Shown piece by piece: positions 54,539 through 63,768 of a DNA stretch of 64,000 nucleotides. Under the pieces are notes generated by a model. That model made no database searches. It had not been told where the DNA came from and was given only the letters and a program-made list of their open reading frames with translations. This DNA is from Rhizobium sp. 9140. GTDB taxonomy: Bacteria; Pseudomonadota; Alphaproteobacteria; Rhizobiales; Rhizobiaceae. The stretch is from NCBI RefSeq assembly GCF_900067135.1, contig NZ_FJUR01000003.1, positions 1 through 64,000 of the forward strand, read 5' to 3'. How positions within the stretch are numbered: position 1 is the first letter of the stretch; each line of letters begins with the position of its first letter. The position numbers were made by a program, and so were the translations under genes.

Positions 54539-54712
54539 TCAGGCGCGGTCGGCACCACCGGTGGCGGCCGCGTTATCCTCATCCCGATGGTCCTTCAGAC
54601 CTTGGGAGATGTCAGCATCCAGCCTTCCCCAGATTGACGGTTTTTGAGCGTCGGGTTTGGGTTTGCGGGTCGGTCTACGTTCGACGATGAACGGCTTGGT
54701 CTGCTGGCGCAT
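54539..54712 (-). CDS. Small basic hypothetical protein, 57 residues
   Basis: The frame reads MRQQTKPFIVERRPTRKPKP, then KPSIWGRLDADISQGLKDHR. A strong Shine-Dalgarno (GGAGG, 6 bp before the ATG) supports this start over the longer frame to 54889. It is convergent with the ardC remnant (3 bp apart). Short basic proteins of this style are common next to ardC on rhizobial plasmids; the role is unknown. Confidence 0.6.
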   Translation of the reverse strand: MRQQTKPFIVERRPTRKPKPDAQKPSIWGRLDADISQGLKDHRDEDNAAATGGADRA

Positions 54713-55167
54713 TGATCCTCCGGGCTGCGATTCGCGAGTGCAACGATATCGCACAGGGTAAGTGGGGCAAGCGGGCCTATTATGTGAGGTGCTCGTGTCC
54801 CCGACTGAAACAAGCAACGACGGTCGAAGCGGGGGATGGCGCAAGATGCCATTCGTGCCCGGGCGAGAGCGGCGGAACACCATTGCCATATCCCTTCACG
54901 TCAGAGTTTCCGGCAACCCATCTGCGGGCTCGATAAGGCATGTCTGACCGGAGACCGGCTGCGCCTCGATCGTTTTCCCGCAACGGCTAGCCGCAGATTT
55001 CTTACCCCGGAAGGCTGCGCCTTTCTCCTCGCCCACTAACAAATCTGCGACTTGCCGCCCTCCATTTCATTCCGGCCCTATTGGGTGCGGTCCGATCGTC
55101 ACCGGTCTTTTGACAGCTATCGAGGTCGCGATGGGCGCGGCCCGAACACGAGAAAAGGAATACGACA
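54713..55167. other. 455-bp region without a recognisable gene
   Basis: Open frames here are short and lack ribosome sites. The stretch holds the promoter and leader of the minus-strand 57-residue gene and of the DUF736 gene. Confidence 0.45.
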
Positions 55168-55476
55168 ATGGCAACCATCGGCACATTCACCTCCACCGAA
55201 AACGGCTTCACCGGCTCCATCCGCACGCTCGCCCTCAACGTCAAGGCCCGCATCGCCCGGGTCGAGAACCCCTCCGACAAGGGCCCGCAGTTCCGCGTCT
55301 ACGCCGGCAGCGTCGAGCTGGGTGCCGCCTGGCAGAAAACCTCCGAACAGGGCCGCGACTATCTCTCAGTCAAGCTCGACGATCCGAGCTTCCCAGCTCC
55401 GATCTACGCAACGCTCGCCGAAGTTGAAGGCGAGGATGGCCTCCAGCTCATCTGGTCGCGCCCGAACCGGGACTGA
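55168..55476 (+). CDS. DUF736 family protein
   Basis: This 102-residue protein matches the DUF736 pattern common on alphaproteobacterial plasmids and ICEs: [20 protein letters not shown] at the start, then [14 protein letters not shown] and [19 protein letters not shown]. It is a small beta-rich soluble protein whose biochemical role is not established. It is found in the same neighbourhoods as ArdC and conjugation genes. An AAAAGGA ribosome site precedes the ATG and two terminators follow. Confidence 0.88.
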   Translation: MATIGTFTSTENGFTGSIRTLALNVKARIARVENPSDKGPQFRVYAGSVELGAAWQKTSEQGRDYLSVKLDDPSFPAPIYATLAEVEGEDGLQLIWSRPNRD

Positions 55477-55488
55477 TTGACATCACGG

Positions 55489-55515
55489 GGCTCCGCCGCC
55501 GGCGGAGCCTTCTCC
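55489..55515 (+). terminator. Hairpin terminator after the DUF736 gene
   Basis: The stem GGCTCCGCC / GGCGGAGCC with a GCC loop is followed by TTCTCCT, 13 bp after the stop codon. Confidence 0.7.
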
Positions 55516-55530
55516 TCTGCCGAGAAGTCA

Positions 55531-55567
55531 AAGCAGGACCCGGTATCGAGCCAGGTCCTGCTTTTTT
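55531..55567 (+). terminator. Second, strong Rho-independent terminator
   Basis: The 10-bp stem AAGCAGGACC / GGTCCTGCTT has a 13-base loop and a T-run, on the plus strand. It lies only 15 bp after the first hairpin and gives a double stop. Confidence 0.85.
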
Positions 55568-55798
55568 GGTGGCATACGGAAACGGGGGATAGCTGCTCAG
55601 ATCTGTCGAGGATGTCGGGCCGAAATGACGGCCTCAAGGACGAGCGGTTCCCCCAATTTCGCGCGAACGCTCGAAGAGCGGTCACACGAAATCGGCTCCC
55701 CCACTCGCCGCCGCTTGCGGTCGCATCCGCGATCCCTGACCCCGCCATCCCGTCCCGCCCTGCGAAATCGTCTTTCACAAACTCAAGGAGATGAGACG
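55568..55798. other. Leader before a 54-residue gene; no gene seen
   Basis: Noncoding by codon use. It ends with an AAGGAG ribosome site for the gene at 55799. An open frame from 55625 that runs into that gene has no ribosome site and an unlikely Arg/Pro/Ser-rich composition. Confidence 0.45.
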
Positions 55799-55963
55799 AT
55801 GACGATCGAACAGCACATCGAAGAACTGCGGGCTGAGCTGAAGACCGCTTGCGACGCTGCGGAGCGCCGCGAGATCCAGACCGAGCTGGACCTGGCTCAA
55901 GCGGAGTTGGCAATCATCACGGCAGAGCAGGACGGTAGCGTCGATGCCGGGCCGCCCTTCTGA
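55799..55963 (+). CDS. Small helical acidic protein, 54 residues
   Basis: The frame reads MTIEQHIEELRAELKTACDA and continues with a heptad-like pattern to LAQAELAIITAEQDG, so a short coiled coil is likely. An AAGGAG site lies 8 bp upstream. It has no known function; helical proteins of this size recur in rhizobial plasmid accessory regions. Confidence 0.6.
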   Translation: MTIEQHIEELRAELKTACDAAERREIQTELDLAQAELAIITAEQDGSVDAGPPF

Positions 55964-56254
55964 GGGCGGTAGACTACACAGCCAGGCGTTGTCTCTGTGT
56001 AAGATGTCGAAAGGTGGAGACATTGCACGGTGTCCTGTCGAGTGAGGTCATCGACATCAGGGATGTTGCAGTCCGGTCGTCGGGCAGCAACTCATCGCCA
56101 TCAGAATTTTCCCCGCCGCTTCGCGTCTCCTTGCGCGCCAAAATTCAGGTGTCGATAAGTCCTCCGCTTCGCTGCGGCCGTACCGATGCAACCCTCCTTG
56201 TCCCGGCCTGCGGCCGATCCCTGCGATGTCCGCAATCGACAAGGAGAAACCACC
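55964..56254. other. 291-bp leader without a gene
   Basis: No open frame with coding character. A weak hairpin (ACACAG .. CTGTGT) lies at about 55976-56000. The region ends with the AAGGAG site of the next small gene. Confidence 0.4.
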
Positions 56255-56428
56255 ATGCAACGCCTCGCGCAATTCCTGGCCGCCACAGGCCGCAAGCTTT
56301 CTTCCCTTGGCAAGGTGATCGGCCACTTTTTCCGCAAGGGCAAACTCGGCCTGAAGCTCGCGATCAAGATCCCATTCTTCGTCGAGATCGAGATCTCCTT
56401 TGAAACAGATTGGAGCAGGCGCCGATAA
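56255..56428 (+). CDS. Small amphipathic basic protein, 57 residues
   Basis: The frame reads MQRLAQFLAATGRKLSSLGK, then KGKLGLKLAIKIPFFVEIEI. It is rich in Lys and hydrophobic residues and probably associates with the membrane or nucleic acid. An AAGGAG site lies 8 bp before the ATG. It is convergent with the thermonuclease gene. The function is unknown. Confidence 0.6.
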   Translation: MQRLAQFLAATGRKLSSLGKVIGHFFRKGKLGLKLAIKIPFFVEIEISFETDWSRRR

Positions 56429-56464
56429 CGGCGTTGTGCAACGGCCAGCAATCGTGGGCCGGTT

Positions 56465-56968
56465 TCAGCACCAGGGCTGTCTACGGCCCGTCCAGGTTCT
56501 GGCCAGGCCTTCCGATACGAGGATATCACCGAGGCTCCTGCCGTCACGGATGAGGACGCGGAGCTTGCGACCATATCTGTCTTCGTCGCGTCCGGGCCAT
56601 GCGCGAAGCTCGAAGGTACCCTGATTGACCAGTTCGATCAGGCGATCGGTCGCTCTATTTCCCAGCGCCAGCTCTGTTGCGCACTTCGGCTCGCTGATCT
56701 CGGGAGCGTCGATATCGGCAATGCGGATTTTTGCGCCCTCAATCCAGAGAGTATCTCCGTCCACGACGCAGGCGAAGCGATCACCACCGAAACATTTCCG
56801 GTATGTTGTCTCCGGACTGATGACCAAGCTCGCAGCCTCGGCGACTGGAACGATCCCAAATATGTGAGCGCCCAGCGCACAGCCGGATACTGCGATCGCG
56901 ACGATGATCTTTCTCACGGGATAACGGAACTCTGGCCGAAGGCTATGGTCATTCTTCTGCAATTCCAT
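56465..56968 (-). CDS. Secreted thermonuclease-like (SNase) protein
   Basis: This protein of 167 residues has a hydrophobic export segment (IIVAIAVSGCALGAHIFGIV) and a staphylococcal-nuclease domain: VVDGDTLWIEGAKIRIADID with catalytic Asp and Arg residues, the Glu in APEISEPKC, and RDEDRYGRKLRVLI. It probably cuts DNA or RNA in the periplasm with calcium. It is the last gene of the minus-strand run that begins with traC and may belong to the conjugation operon. The ATG at 56968 is preferred over a TTG three codons upstream. Confidence 0.85.
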   Translation of the reverse strand: MELQKNDHSLRPEFRYPVRKIIVAIAVSGCALGAHIFGIVPVAEAASLVISPETTYRKCFGGDRFACVVDGDTLWIEGAKIRIADIDAPEISEPKCATELALGNRATDRLIELVNQGTFELRAWPGRDEDRYGRKLRVLIRDGRSLGDILVSEGLARTWTGRRQPWC

Positions 56969-57032
56969 GGGTCTCAATTTGAGTTCGATCCGTCAGAGAT
57001 GGTTTTCATATCGCTCTTCGGTGAAGCTGGCG

Positions 57033-57317
57033 CTAAGGCCGCTGCAAGCTATCCCGGTACGTATGTTGTGCCGAGTTGATTGTACGGTATCCCCGGTGGC
57101 GTTTTTGCCTGACGAGATCGAGGAACAATTCAACCGCGTCTTTCTCTTGCTCGAAGTGATGAACCTTTAGCTGGCCTCTGGTTCCGATGCGTCCCCAGCG
57201 CCGCATAAGACAGGCCTCTCCGAAGAGGGTCGGTTCGATCGACATGGCATAGAAGCGCGCCATGTTGTTCTCGGCGTCCGTGCGTTCGATATAGAGGCGA
57301 TATGGCTGGGCGATCAT
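57033..57317 (-). CDS. WGR-domain protein
   Basis: This 94-residue protein consists almost entirely of a WGR domain (RLYIERTDAENNMARFYAMS, then RRWGRIGTRGQL with the name-giving WGR). Such domains bind nucleic acid ends in PARPs and occur as stand-alone proteins on rhizobial plasmids. The start at 57317 removes 69 upstream residues of non-conserved sequence. It lies between the thermonuclease gene and a small gene in the traG strand run. Confidence 0.85.
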   Translation of the reverse strand: MIAQPYRLYIERTDAENNMARFYAMSIEPTLFGEACLMRRWGRIGTRGQLKVHHFEQEKDAVELFLDLVRQKRHRGYRTINSAQHTYRDSLQRP

Positions 57318-57527
57318 GGTGAGAGAATCGCGCAATCGGGCCCATGCGTCCAACGACAGTTGTGAATCGATGGTCGCGGAACGATTCAGTTTTGTGAAGT
57401 ATGGACAGAAGGAGCGCGGGGCGGTCCGCCTTTGGCGTACGGCTCTATTCGCTGAAGCGAACGAAGCCCGGCTGTGGTCTTCGCCGATCCCGGTAACGAT
57501 CCTCCCGCGATAGCCGACTGCCATTGA

Positions 57528-57725
57528 TCAGTATCCCAGGTAACCGAGAATATCGGCGCCGCAATCGTTGGCTTGCTGGTCTGGCTGAGCGATGACATCA
57601 CCGGTCGTGACATCTACTAAAGCCCTATCGCTATTGCGAACGATTGCCTCAATTTGATGGATGCGGCATTCTTCGATGGCCTCTTCTGCCGTGACCTGTG
57701 CCTCGCAGGCTTCCCAATATCTCAT
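57528..57725 (-). CDS. Small hypothetical protein downstream of traG, 65 residues
   Basis: The frame reads MRYWEACEAQVTAEEAIEEC and ends ADILGYLGY. It is soluble and acidic. A GGAG site lies about 9 bp before the ATG at 57725, favouring it over the frame start at 57806, which would overlap traG. It is probably cotranscribed with traCDG. The function is unknown. No gene is seen between 57318 and 57527. Confidence 0.6.
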   Translation of the reverse strand: MRYWEACEAQVTAEEAIEECRIHQIEAIVRNSDRALVDVTTGDVIAQPDQQANDCGADILGYLGY

Positions 57726-57753
57726 CGCCCGATCTCCGGGTCCGGGTTCTCCC

Positions 57754-59691
57754 TCAGACCTTGATTTCCAATGGCTCACGTTTTCCATGGAAGCGGTTAT
57801 CGCCAACGCAGGACTTCATGTCGGCTCGCCGGAACCACATCGCGCGACCGCATCGAAGCGGCGCATTTCCCCCGGTGAACACAATCTGCTCATCGGCACG
57901 CATGCGCAGGACTTCGTGCGGCTGGATCAATGGTCGGCTGGCAAGTTGCTTTGATCGGGTTCGTGACGAACCCCTCGCCTGAACGCTGCGGCTGACCTGG
58001 TCGATCTCGACCGTCGTTGTTCCACAACGCCGGGAGATATAGTCCGCGGTCTCCGGATCGTTGATCGCTGAGAAACTGATCCAGCTCGCGCTTTCGAACC
58101 ACTTGCTGGTGGCGTCGCGTCCGCCATAGGTTTCGCGCATCTGGCCGATCGACTGATAGATCATGAGAAGCGTGATCCCGTACTTGCGGCCGGCATCGCG
58201 TGCCGTCTCAAGGATTCTCATGAAACCCAGGCGAGCGACCTCGTCGAGAAGGAACAGAGCGCGTCCCGGCATCGCCCCGTCACGATTATAGATGGCGTTC
58301 AGGAATGAGCCGATGATCACCCGCGCCAGACCTCCGTGGGTTTCCAGCGTTTTGAGATCCAGTGCGACGAACACGTCGGTCGTTCCCGACGCGATGTCAT
58401 CGGTCGAAAAGGTCGAACCGGACACGAGACCGGCATAGTTCGGATAGCTCAGCCAATGTGTTTCTTTGATCGCGTTGGCATAGACACCGGAGAAGGTTTC
58501 GGGCGTCATGTTCACGAACGCTGCCACGTTCTCCTTCACAAAATCGGACTCGGAGTTGTCGTAGATTTCCTGAAGCCGCGCGCGCAGCTTCGGCTCCGGT
58601 TCCGAGAGGTTGATGCGCACGGTCCGCAGCGTCTGATCCTTTTTTTCCGTATGACCCGAGAGGCAGACATCGGCGATGATCGCCGTCAGCAACTGCAAGC
58701 CGGATGCCCGAAAGAAATCGTCCCGTACGCCGCTGGCGCGGCCGCTTTCGCTCATGATCCACGAGGCGACCGCAGCGATATCCTCTTCCTTCGTCCCGCC
58801 ATGCTGACCGATCCAGTCCAGGGCATTGAACCCGATATCCGGATCCTTCGGGTCAAGCACGATCACATCACGGCCGGCTTCGCTCCGGTGCGCCTTGACC
58901 ATCGGCGCCACCTCATTGGATGGATCAAGTACGATCAACGTGCCGCCCCATTTCAGCGCCGTTGGAATTGTCACCGACGTAGTCTTGAAACCGCCGGAGC
59001 CGGCGAAAACGATGCCATGTGACGATCCGAACGAACCATCGAAGCAGAGCAGCGGTGACTTGCCCCCGGCGCCCCATGTCTCAGGCTTATCGGCCCGAAA
59101 CGAGAGTGCCGCCGTGCTGTCGCGATCGACACGATACCGCTCGCCGATCACGATGCCGCCGCCGTCTGCGAACAGTTTCTCTGCTTCCGGCAGTTTCATC
59201 CATTCCGCCTCGCCATGCAGCGCGCGTTTACCGCGGATGCGTTTCGGCTCGGAACGCGAGAATGCGGCGTTGCCGATCACCGCGACGCGCAGCGCGAACA
59301 TGCCAGAGAACAGAGCTGCGGCAGCACCTGTCATTGTTGCCGGGTCGACGTAGGACAGGATCGACCTGGCCGCAGGCGCCTGTCCGGCAAATTGCGAAAG
59401 CCGCATTCCTTCCCGAACGACGGCAATGGCGATGACGGCGCCCGATCCGGCAGCGACGCCCCACCCTGCGGTCTTGATGTTGACCGATCCCTGGGCACTG
59501 AGGAGAAAGATCAGCCCGATCGCAGCACTTGCGATATAGGGCAGCGACAGTCCGATTCGGCCGAGGGTCAATTTGGCCTCTGCCGTTTTTCCGAAACTGG
59601 CGAGCCACTGTTCGATCCCCAGCAACGCGAGGGCGATGGCTATCATCATCAGCATCGGGACAACGGCGAGCAGGATCCTATTCGCTGTCAT
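57754..59691 (-). CDS. traG: TraG, type IV coupling protein
   Basis: TraG (645 residues) is the VirD4-like ATPase that brings the relaxosome to the conjugation channel. The N-terminal 110 residues contain membrane segments ([19 protein letters not shown] and others). A Walker A motif ([13 protein letters not shown], about residue 225) and a Walker B motif ([13 protein letters not shown], about 480) follow. The length is normal for Ti-type TraG. It overlaps traD by 14 bp. Intact. Confidence 0.95.
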   Translation of the reverse strand: MTANRILLAVVPMLMMIAIALALLGIEQWLASFGKTAEAKLTLGRIGLSLPYIASAAIGLIFLLSAQGSVNIKTAGWGVAAGSGAVIAIAVVREGMRLSQFAGQAPAARSILSYVDPATMTGAAAALFSGMFALRVAVIGNAAFSRSEPKRIRGKRALHGEAEWMKLPEAEKLFADGGGIVIGERYRVDRDSTAALSFRADKPETWGAGGKSPLLCFDGSFGSSHGIVFAGSGGFKTTSVTIPTALKWGGTLIVLDPSNEVAPMVKAHRSEAGRDVIVLDPKDPDIGFNALDWIGQHGGTKEEDIAAVASWIMSESGRASGVRDDFFRASGLQLLTAIIADVCLSGHTEKKDQTLRTVRINLSEPEPKLRARLQEIYDNSESDFVKENVAAFVNMTPETFSGVYANAIKETHWLSYPNYAGLVSGSTFSTDDIASGTTDVFVALDLKTLETHGGLARVIIGSFLNAIYNRDGAMPGRALFLLDEVARLGFMRILETARDAGRKYGITLLMIYQSIGQMRETYGGRDATSKWFESASWISFSAINDPETADYISRRCGTTTVEIDQVSRSVQARGSSRTRSKQLASRPLIQPHEVLRMRADEQIVFTGGNAPLRCGRAMWFRRADMKSCVGDNRFHGKREPLEIKV

Positions 59692-59893
59692 TGCCGAATG
59701 CCTCCGCGCCGATTGCGATCAGACGGGATCGCTCCGCCTCATCGGCCTTGATCCTCGTCTTCGCTTCGATCAACAGACCGAGCAACAGCGCGCGTTTTTC
59801 ATAGCGCAGGCCTGCTTTGACGATCAGGCCGCCCAATTCGATCTTCTCGCGAGCATCCTTCTTTCTTGCCTCTGCTGTGGTCAGCCGCTGCAT
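59678..59893 (-). CDS. traD: TraD, conjugal transfer accessory protein
   Basis: At 71 residues this has the same length as Ti-plasmid TraD, and it carries the family core [18 protein letters not shown]. It is a small helical protein of the DNA transfer and replication machinery acting with TraC and TraG. The ATG at 59893 is chosen because it gives the normal length; a longer frame to 59977 has an Arg-rich tail overlapping traC. It lies 4 bp after traC. Confidence 0.9.
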   Translation of the reverse strand: MQRLTTAEARKKDAREKIELGGLIVKAGLRYEKRALLLGLLIEAKTRIKADEAERSRLIAIGAEAFGNDSE

Positions 59894-59897
59894 CCGC

Positions 59898-60194
59898 TCA
59901 AGCCTCGCCAGCCTGGCCCGCAGCCGCGCCAGCACTGAGCGACGTGGCCGTCGACGTTCCGGTCGTTCCAGCGGCACTCTTTTCCTTTCCGTTCGATCCG
60001 GCTCTACCTCCGCGAAACCGCTTCGCCACCTCCTCGAACGCCGCCTGAAGATCGGCGTCGTCGATTTCGATCTCTCCGAGCCCCGCCTTCAGCGCAATGC
60101 GGCCGATGCGTTCGGCGTCGCGTGTTTCCGCCTGCTTCAGCTGTTCCTGCAGGCGGGCAAGTTCTTCGCGGATTTTCGACGTTGGCTTCTTCAT
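59898..60194 (-). CDS. traC: TraC, conjugal transfer accessory protein
   Basis: TraC (98 residues) is a relaxosome accessory protein of Ti-type systems. The N-terminal half is a charged helix ([20 protein letters not shown]), followed by [20 protein letters not shown] and a Gly/Ala/Ser-rich tail. It is the first gene of the traCDG operon, transcribed away from oriT. A GGAG site lies 12 bp before the ATG at 60194; the longer frame to 60473 overlaps oriT and traA. Confidence 0.88.
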   Translation of the reverse strand: MKKPTSKIREELARLQEQLKQAETRDAERIGRIALKAGLGEIEIDDADLQAAFEEVAKRFRGGRAGSNGKEKSAAGTTGTSTATSLSAGAAAGQAGEA

Positions 60195-60264
60195 CGGGAT
60201 GCAATCTCCAGTGATATCCGTGGAATGGTGGGATGAGAGTCCCCGATTTTTCCCCGGCAGGACA

Positions 60265-60304
60265 GGTACAAATTTGTACCTCGCCAAAGCGTCAGCATTT
60301 GGCG
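60265..60304. promoter_or_regulatory. Palindromes between traC and oriT, candidate regulator or relaxosome sites
   Basis: A perfect 16-bp palindrome, GGTACAAATTTGTACC (60265-60280), is followed at once by an inverted repeat CGCCAAA / TTTGGCG with a 9-base spacer (60282-60304). Neither matches the Ti tra box. Their position in the divergent traC/traA promoter region beside oriT suggests binding sites for a transfer regulator or relaxosome protein. Confidence 0.55.
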
Positions 60305-60333
60305 AATGATCCCGCCGCTCGACAAGAGCGGAT

Positions 60334-60367
60334 CCAAGGGCGCAATTATACGTCGCTGATGCGACGT
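60334..60367 (-). other. Origin of transfer (oriT) with nic core and hairpin
   Basis: On the minus strand the sequence TATAATTGCGCCCTTGG matches the RSF1010/Ti nic-region consensus (TAAGTGCGCCCT). Next to it lies a 7-bp inverted repeat, ACGTCGC tgat GCGACGT (60350-60367), the hairpin normally recognised by the relaxase. It lies between the divergent traC and traA genes exactly as on Ti plasmids. The TraA relaxase encoded beside it would nick here. Confidence 0.85.
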
Positions 60368-60444
60368 TCTGCTTTAGCCCCCTGGCGGGGCTGCCTCTTG
60401 CGATCAACCTGTTGATTTCGTTCGCAAGAAGGAGCGATCCGCCC

Positions 60445-63400
60445 GTGGCCGTCCCGCATTTCTCAGTCAGCATCGTCGCTCGTGGCTCTGGCCGCAGCGC
60501 AGTGCTGTCTGCGGCCTACCGGCACTGCACCAGGATGGAGTATGAGCGGGAAGCACGCACAATCGACTACACCAGGAAGCAGGGTCTTCTGCACGAGGAG
60601 TTCGTGACCCCTGCCGATGCGCCAGACTGGCTGCGCGCCATGATTGCCGATCGATCGGTCTCGGGAGCCTCGGAAGCGTTCTGGAACAGAGTCGAAGCTT
60701 TCGAAAAGCGGGTCGATGCCCAACTCGCCAAGGATGTGACCATCGCGCTGCCGGTCGAACTCTCGTCCGAGCAGAACATCGCGCTGATGCGAGACTTCAT
60801 TGCCGAGCATATCACGTCAAAGGGTATGGTCGCAGACTGGGTCTATCACGATGCACCCGGCAACCCGCATGTCCACCTGATGACGACATTGCGGCCTCTG
60901 AGCGAGGACGGGTTCGGTGCCAAGAAGGTCGCTGTTCTTGGACCAGACGGCCAGCCCATGCGCAATGACGCCGGCAAAATCATCTATGAACTCTGGGCGG
61001 GTGGCTCCGAGGATTTCAATGCCTTTCGTGATGGATGGTTTGCTGTCCAAAATCGGCACCTGGCGCTTGCCGGGCTCGATATCCGCATCGATGGCCGATC
61101 ATTCGAAAAGCAGGGTATCGACCTGACCCCGACCATTCATATCGGGGTCGGCGCCACCGCCATCGAGCGAAAATCGGAAACGGAAAACGGGCTGGCGACA
61201 GCCGGGTCACGGAAGCTCGAGCGGATCGAATTGCAGGAAGAGCGGCGCGCGGAGAACGTCCGGCGCATCCAGCGCAATCCCGGCATCGTGCTTGATCTCA
61301 TCACTCGGGAGAAGAGCGTTTTCGACAACCAGGACGTGGCGAAAGTCCTCCATCGCTATGTCGACGACGCGGCTCTCTTCCAGAGCCTGATGGCGCGGAT
61401 CATGCAGCATATGGACGTGCTGCGTCTCGACCGTGAGCGTATCGACTTTACCTCCGGTGTCAGGACGCCAGCGCGGTACACGACGCGCGAAATGATCCGC
61501 CTTGAGGCTGAGATGGCAAACCGGTCAATCTGGCTGTCCCAGCGATCGTCACACCGCGTCCGGCAGAAGTTCATCGGGGCGGTGTTCGAGCGCCATGAGC
61601 GCCTCTCGGACGAGCAGAAAACGGCCATCGAGCATGTTGCAGGTCCTGAGCGGATTGCAGCCGTGATCGGCCGCGCCGGCGCCGGCAAGACCACGATGAT
61701 GAAGGCCGCACGCGAGGCCTGGGAGGCGGCCGGTTATCGTGTCGTTGGTGCCGCCCTGGCGGGGAAGGCTGCCGAAGGATTGGAAAAGGAAGCGGGTATT
61801 CTTTCCCGTACACTATCCTCCTGGGAACTGCGCTGGGCTCAAGGTCGCGACCATCTCGATGACAAGACCGTTATGGTTCTGGACGAAGCCGGCATGGTCT
61901 CTTCGAAACAGATGGCGCAGCTTGTTGAAGAGGCAACGGTCCGCGGGGCAAAGCTCGTTCTCATCGGTGATCCGGAGCAGCTCCAGCCGATTGAGGCCGG
62001 TGCTGCGTTTCGGGCAATCACCGATCGTATCGGCTACGCCGAACTCGAAACCGTATATCGCCAGCGCGAGCAATGGATGCGCGACGCTTCGCTCGATCTC
62101 GCCCGCGGCAACATCGCCAAGGCTGTCGAGTCCTACAGTGCAAACGGTCGGATGATGGCATCGACCTTGAAGTCGCAAGCCGTCGAAAACCTAATCTCCG
62201 ATTGGAACCGCGACTACGATCCAGCCCGGTCCTCTCTAATCCTCGCCCACCTTCGCCGCGACGTGCGGATGCTTAATGCCCTGGCGCGCGCCAAGCTAGT
62301 CGAGCGCGGACTTGTCGATGGCGGTCACGTCTTCAAGACGGAAGACGGCATCCGTCATTTTGCCGCTGGCGACCAGATCGTCTTCTTGAAGAATGAAGGC
62401 TCGTTGGGCGTCAAGAACGGCATGCTGGCCAAGGTCGTGGAAGCCGCCCCGGGGCGTATCGTTGCCGAAATCGGCGAAGGCGAACATCGCAAAGTTATCA
62501 GCGTAGAGCAGCGGTTCTATAACAACGTCGATCATGGATATGCGACGACGATCCATAAGAGCCAGGGAGCGACCGTCGACAGGGTCAAGGTTCTGGCCTC
62601 GCTCTCCCTCGACCGTCACCTGACCTATGTGGCAATGACCCGTCATCGGGAGGATCTCGGCGTCTATTATGGTTCGCGATCCTTCGCCAAGGCGGGTGGC
62701 CTGGCCGAGCTTCTATCGCGGAAGAACTCCAAGGAAACGACGCTCGACTACGAGAGGGGCGCCTTCTATCGCGCGGCCCTTCGTTTCGCCGACGCGCGCG
62801 GCATGCATCTGGTCAACGTCGCGCGCACCCTCGTTCGCGACCGCCTCGACTGGACCGTTCGCCAAAAACAGAAGCTCGTCAATCTCACCGCCCGCCTGGC
62901 GACGATCGGCGCACAGCTCGGTCTCAAGGGCCCGAATACCCAAATGACCCCGAACCCCGTCATGGAGGCAAAGCCAATGGTGTCAGGCATCACCACGTTC
63001 CCGAAATCGATCGACCATGCCGTTGAGGATCGCCTAGTCGCCGATCCGGGTTTGAAGAAGCAATGGCAGGAGGTCACGGCACGCTTTACCCAGGTCTTCG
63101 CCGAGCCGGAGACCGCGTTCAAGGCGGTCAATGTCGACGCCATGCTGAAAGATCCGGCAAGAGCGCAGACAACGCTTGCGAAGATCGCAGCTGAGCCGGA
63201 AAGGTTTGGAGCGCTCAAGGGCAAAACCGGCATCTTCGCCAGAGCGAATGAGAAGGCGGCGCGCGACACGGCGCTTGTCAACGCGCCTGCCCTGGTGCGA
63301 AACCTCGAGCGCTATGTGACGGCGCGCGTCGAGGCGGAGCGCAAGCATGAAGCGCAAGAGCGGGCAATCCGTCTCAAGGTCTCCGTCGACATCCCTGCCC

Positions 63401-63768
63401 TCTCTCCATCGGCCAGGCAGACGCTGGATAGGATCCGCGATGCGATCGATCGCAACGATCTTCCTGCCGGTCTCGAATATGCGCTGGCCGAGAAGATGGT
63501 CAAAGCGGAACTGGAGGGGTTTGCCAAGGCTGTGTCCGAGCGTTTCGGAGAACGCAGCCTGCTGCCGATCTCGGCAAAAGATGCAAACGGCGAGACCTTC
63601 CACAAATTGACGGCCGGGATGAACCCTTCGCAAAAAAGCGAAGTGCAGTCGGCGTGGAACAGCATGCGCACGGTGCAGCAGATCGCCGCGCACGAGCGCA
63701 CCACGCTGGCATTGAAGCAGGCTGAAACAGCGCGGCAAACCCAGACAAAGGGGCTTTCCCTCAAATGA
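60445..63768 (+). CDS. traA: TraA, MOBQ relaxase-helicase
   Basis: TraA (1,107 residues) nicks oriT, pilots the strand and unwinds DNA during conjugation. The N-terminal relaxase domain starts [20 protein letters not shown], with tyrosines in AAYRHC and [13 protein letters not shown], and the metal-binding His cluster [13 protein letters not shown] near residue 145. The TraI-like helicase domain has Walker A ([11 protein letters not shown], about 416) and motif II ([13 protein letters not shown], about 485), with the motif [20 protein letters not shown] farther on. The start is GTG at 60445, with AAGGAG upstream, giving the N-terminus of Ti TraA. The TTG at 60412 is less likely. It overlaps traF by 4 bp. 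Confidence 0.95.
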   Translation: MAVPHFSVSIVARGSGRSAVLSAAYRHCTRMEYEREARTIDYTRKQGLLHEEFVTPADAPDWLRAMIADRSVSGASEAFWNRVEAFEKRVDAQLAKDVTIALPVELSSEQNIALMRDFIAEHITSKGMVADWVYHDAPGNPHVHLMTTLRPLSEDGFGAKKVAVLGPDGQPMRNDAGKIIYELWAGGSEDFNAFRDGWFAVQNRHLALAGLDIRIDGRSFEKQGIDLTPTIHIGVGATAIERKSETENGLATAGSRKLERIELQEERRAENVRRIQRNPGIVLDLITREKSVFDNQDVAKVLHRYVDDAALFQSLMARIMQHMDVLRLDRERIDFTSGVRTPARYTTREMIRLEAEMANRSIWLSQRSSHRVRQKFIGAVFERHERLSDEQKTAIEHVAGPERIAAVIGRAGAGKTTMMKAAREAWEAAGYRVVGAALAGKAAEGLEKEAGILSRTLSSWELRWAQGRDHLDDKTVMVLDEAGMVSSKQMAQLVEEATVRGAKLVLIGDPEQLQPIEAGAAFRAITDRIGYAELETVYRQREQWMRDASLDLARGNIAKAVESYSANGRMMASTLKSQAVENLISDWNRDYDPARSSLILAHLRRDVRMLNALARAKLVERGLVDGGHVFKTEDGIRHFAAGDQIVFLKNEGSLGVKNGMLAKVVEAAPGRIVAEIGEGEHRKVISVEQRFYNNVDHGYATTIHKSQGATVDRVKVLASLSLDRHLTYVAMTRHREDLGVYYGSRSFAKAGGLAELLSRKNSKETTLDYERGAFYRAALRFADARGMHLVNVARTLVRDRLDWTVRQKQKLVNLTARLATIGAQLGLKGPNTQMTPNPVMEAKPMVSGITTFPKSIDHAVEDRLVADPGLKKQWQEVTARFTQVFAEPETAFKAVNVDAMLKDPARAQTTLAKIAAEPERFGALKGKTGIFARANEKAARDTALVNAPALVRNLERYVTARVEAERKHEAQERAIRLKVSVDIPALSPSARQTLDRIRDAIDRNDLPAGLEYALAEKMVKAELEGFAKAVSERFGERSLLPISAKDANGETFHKLTAGMNPSQKSEVQSAWNSMRTVQQIAAHERTTLALKQAETARQTQTKGLSLK

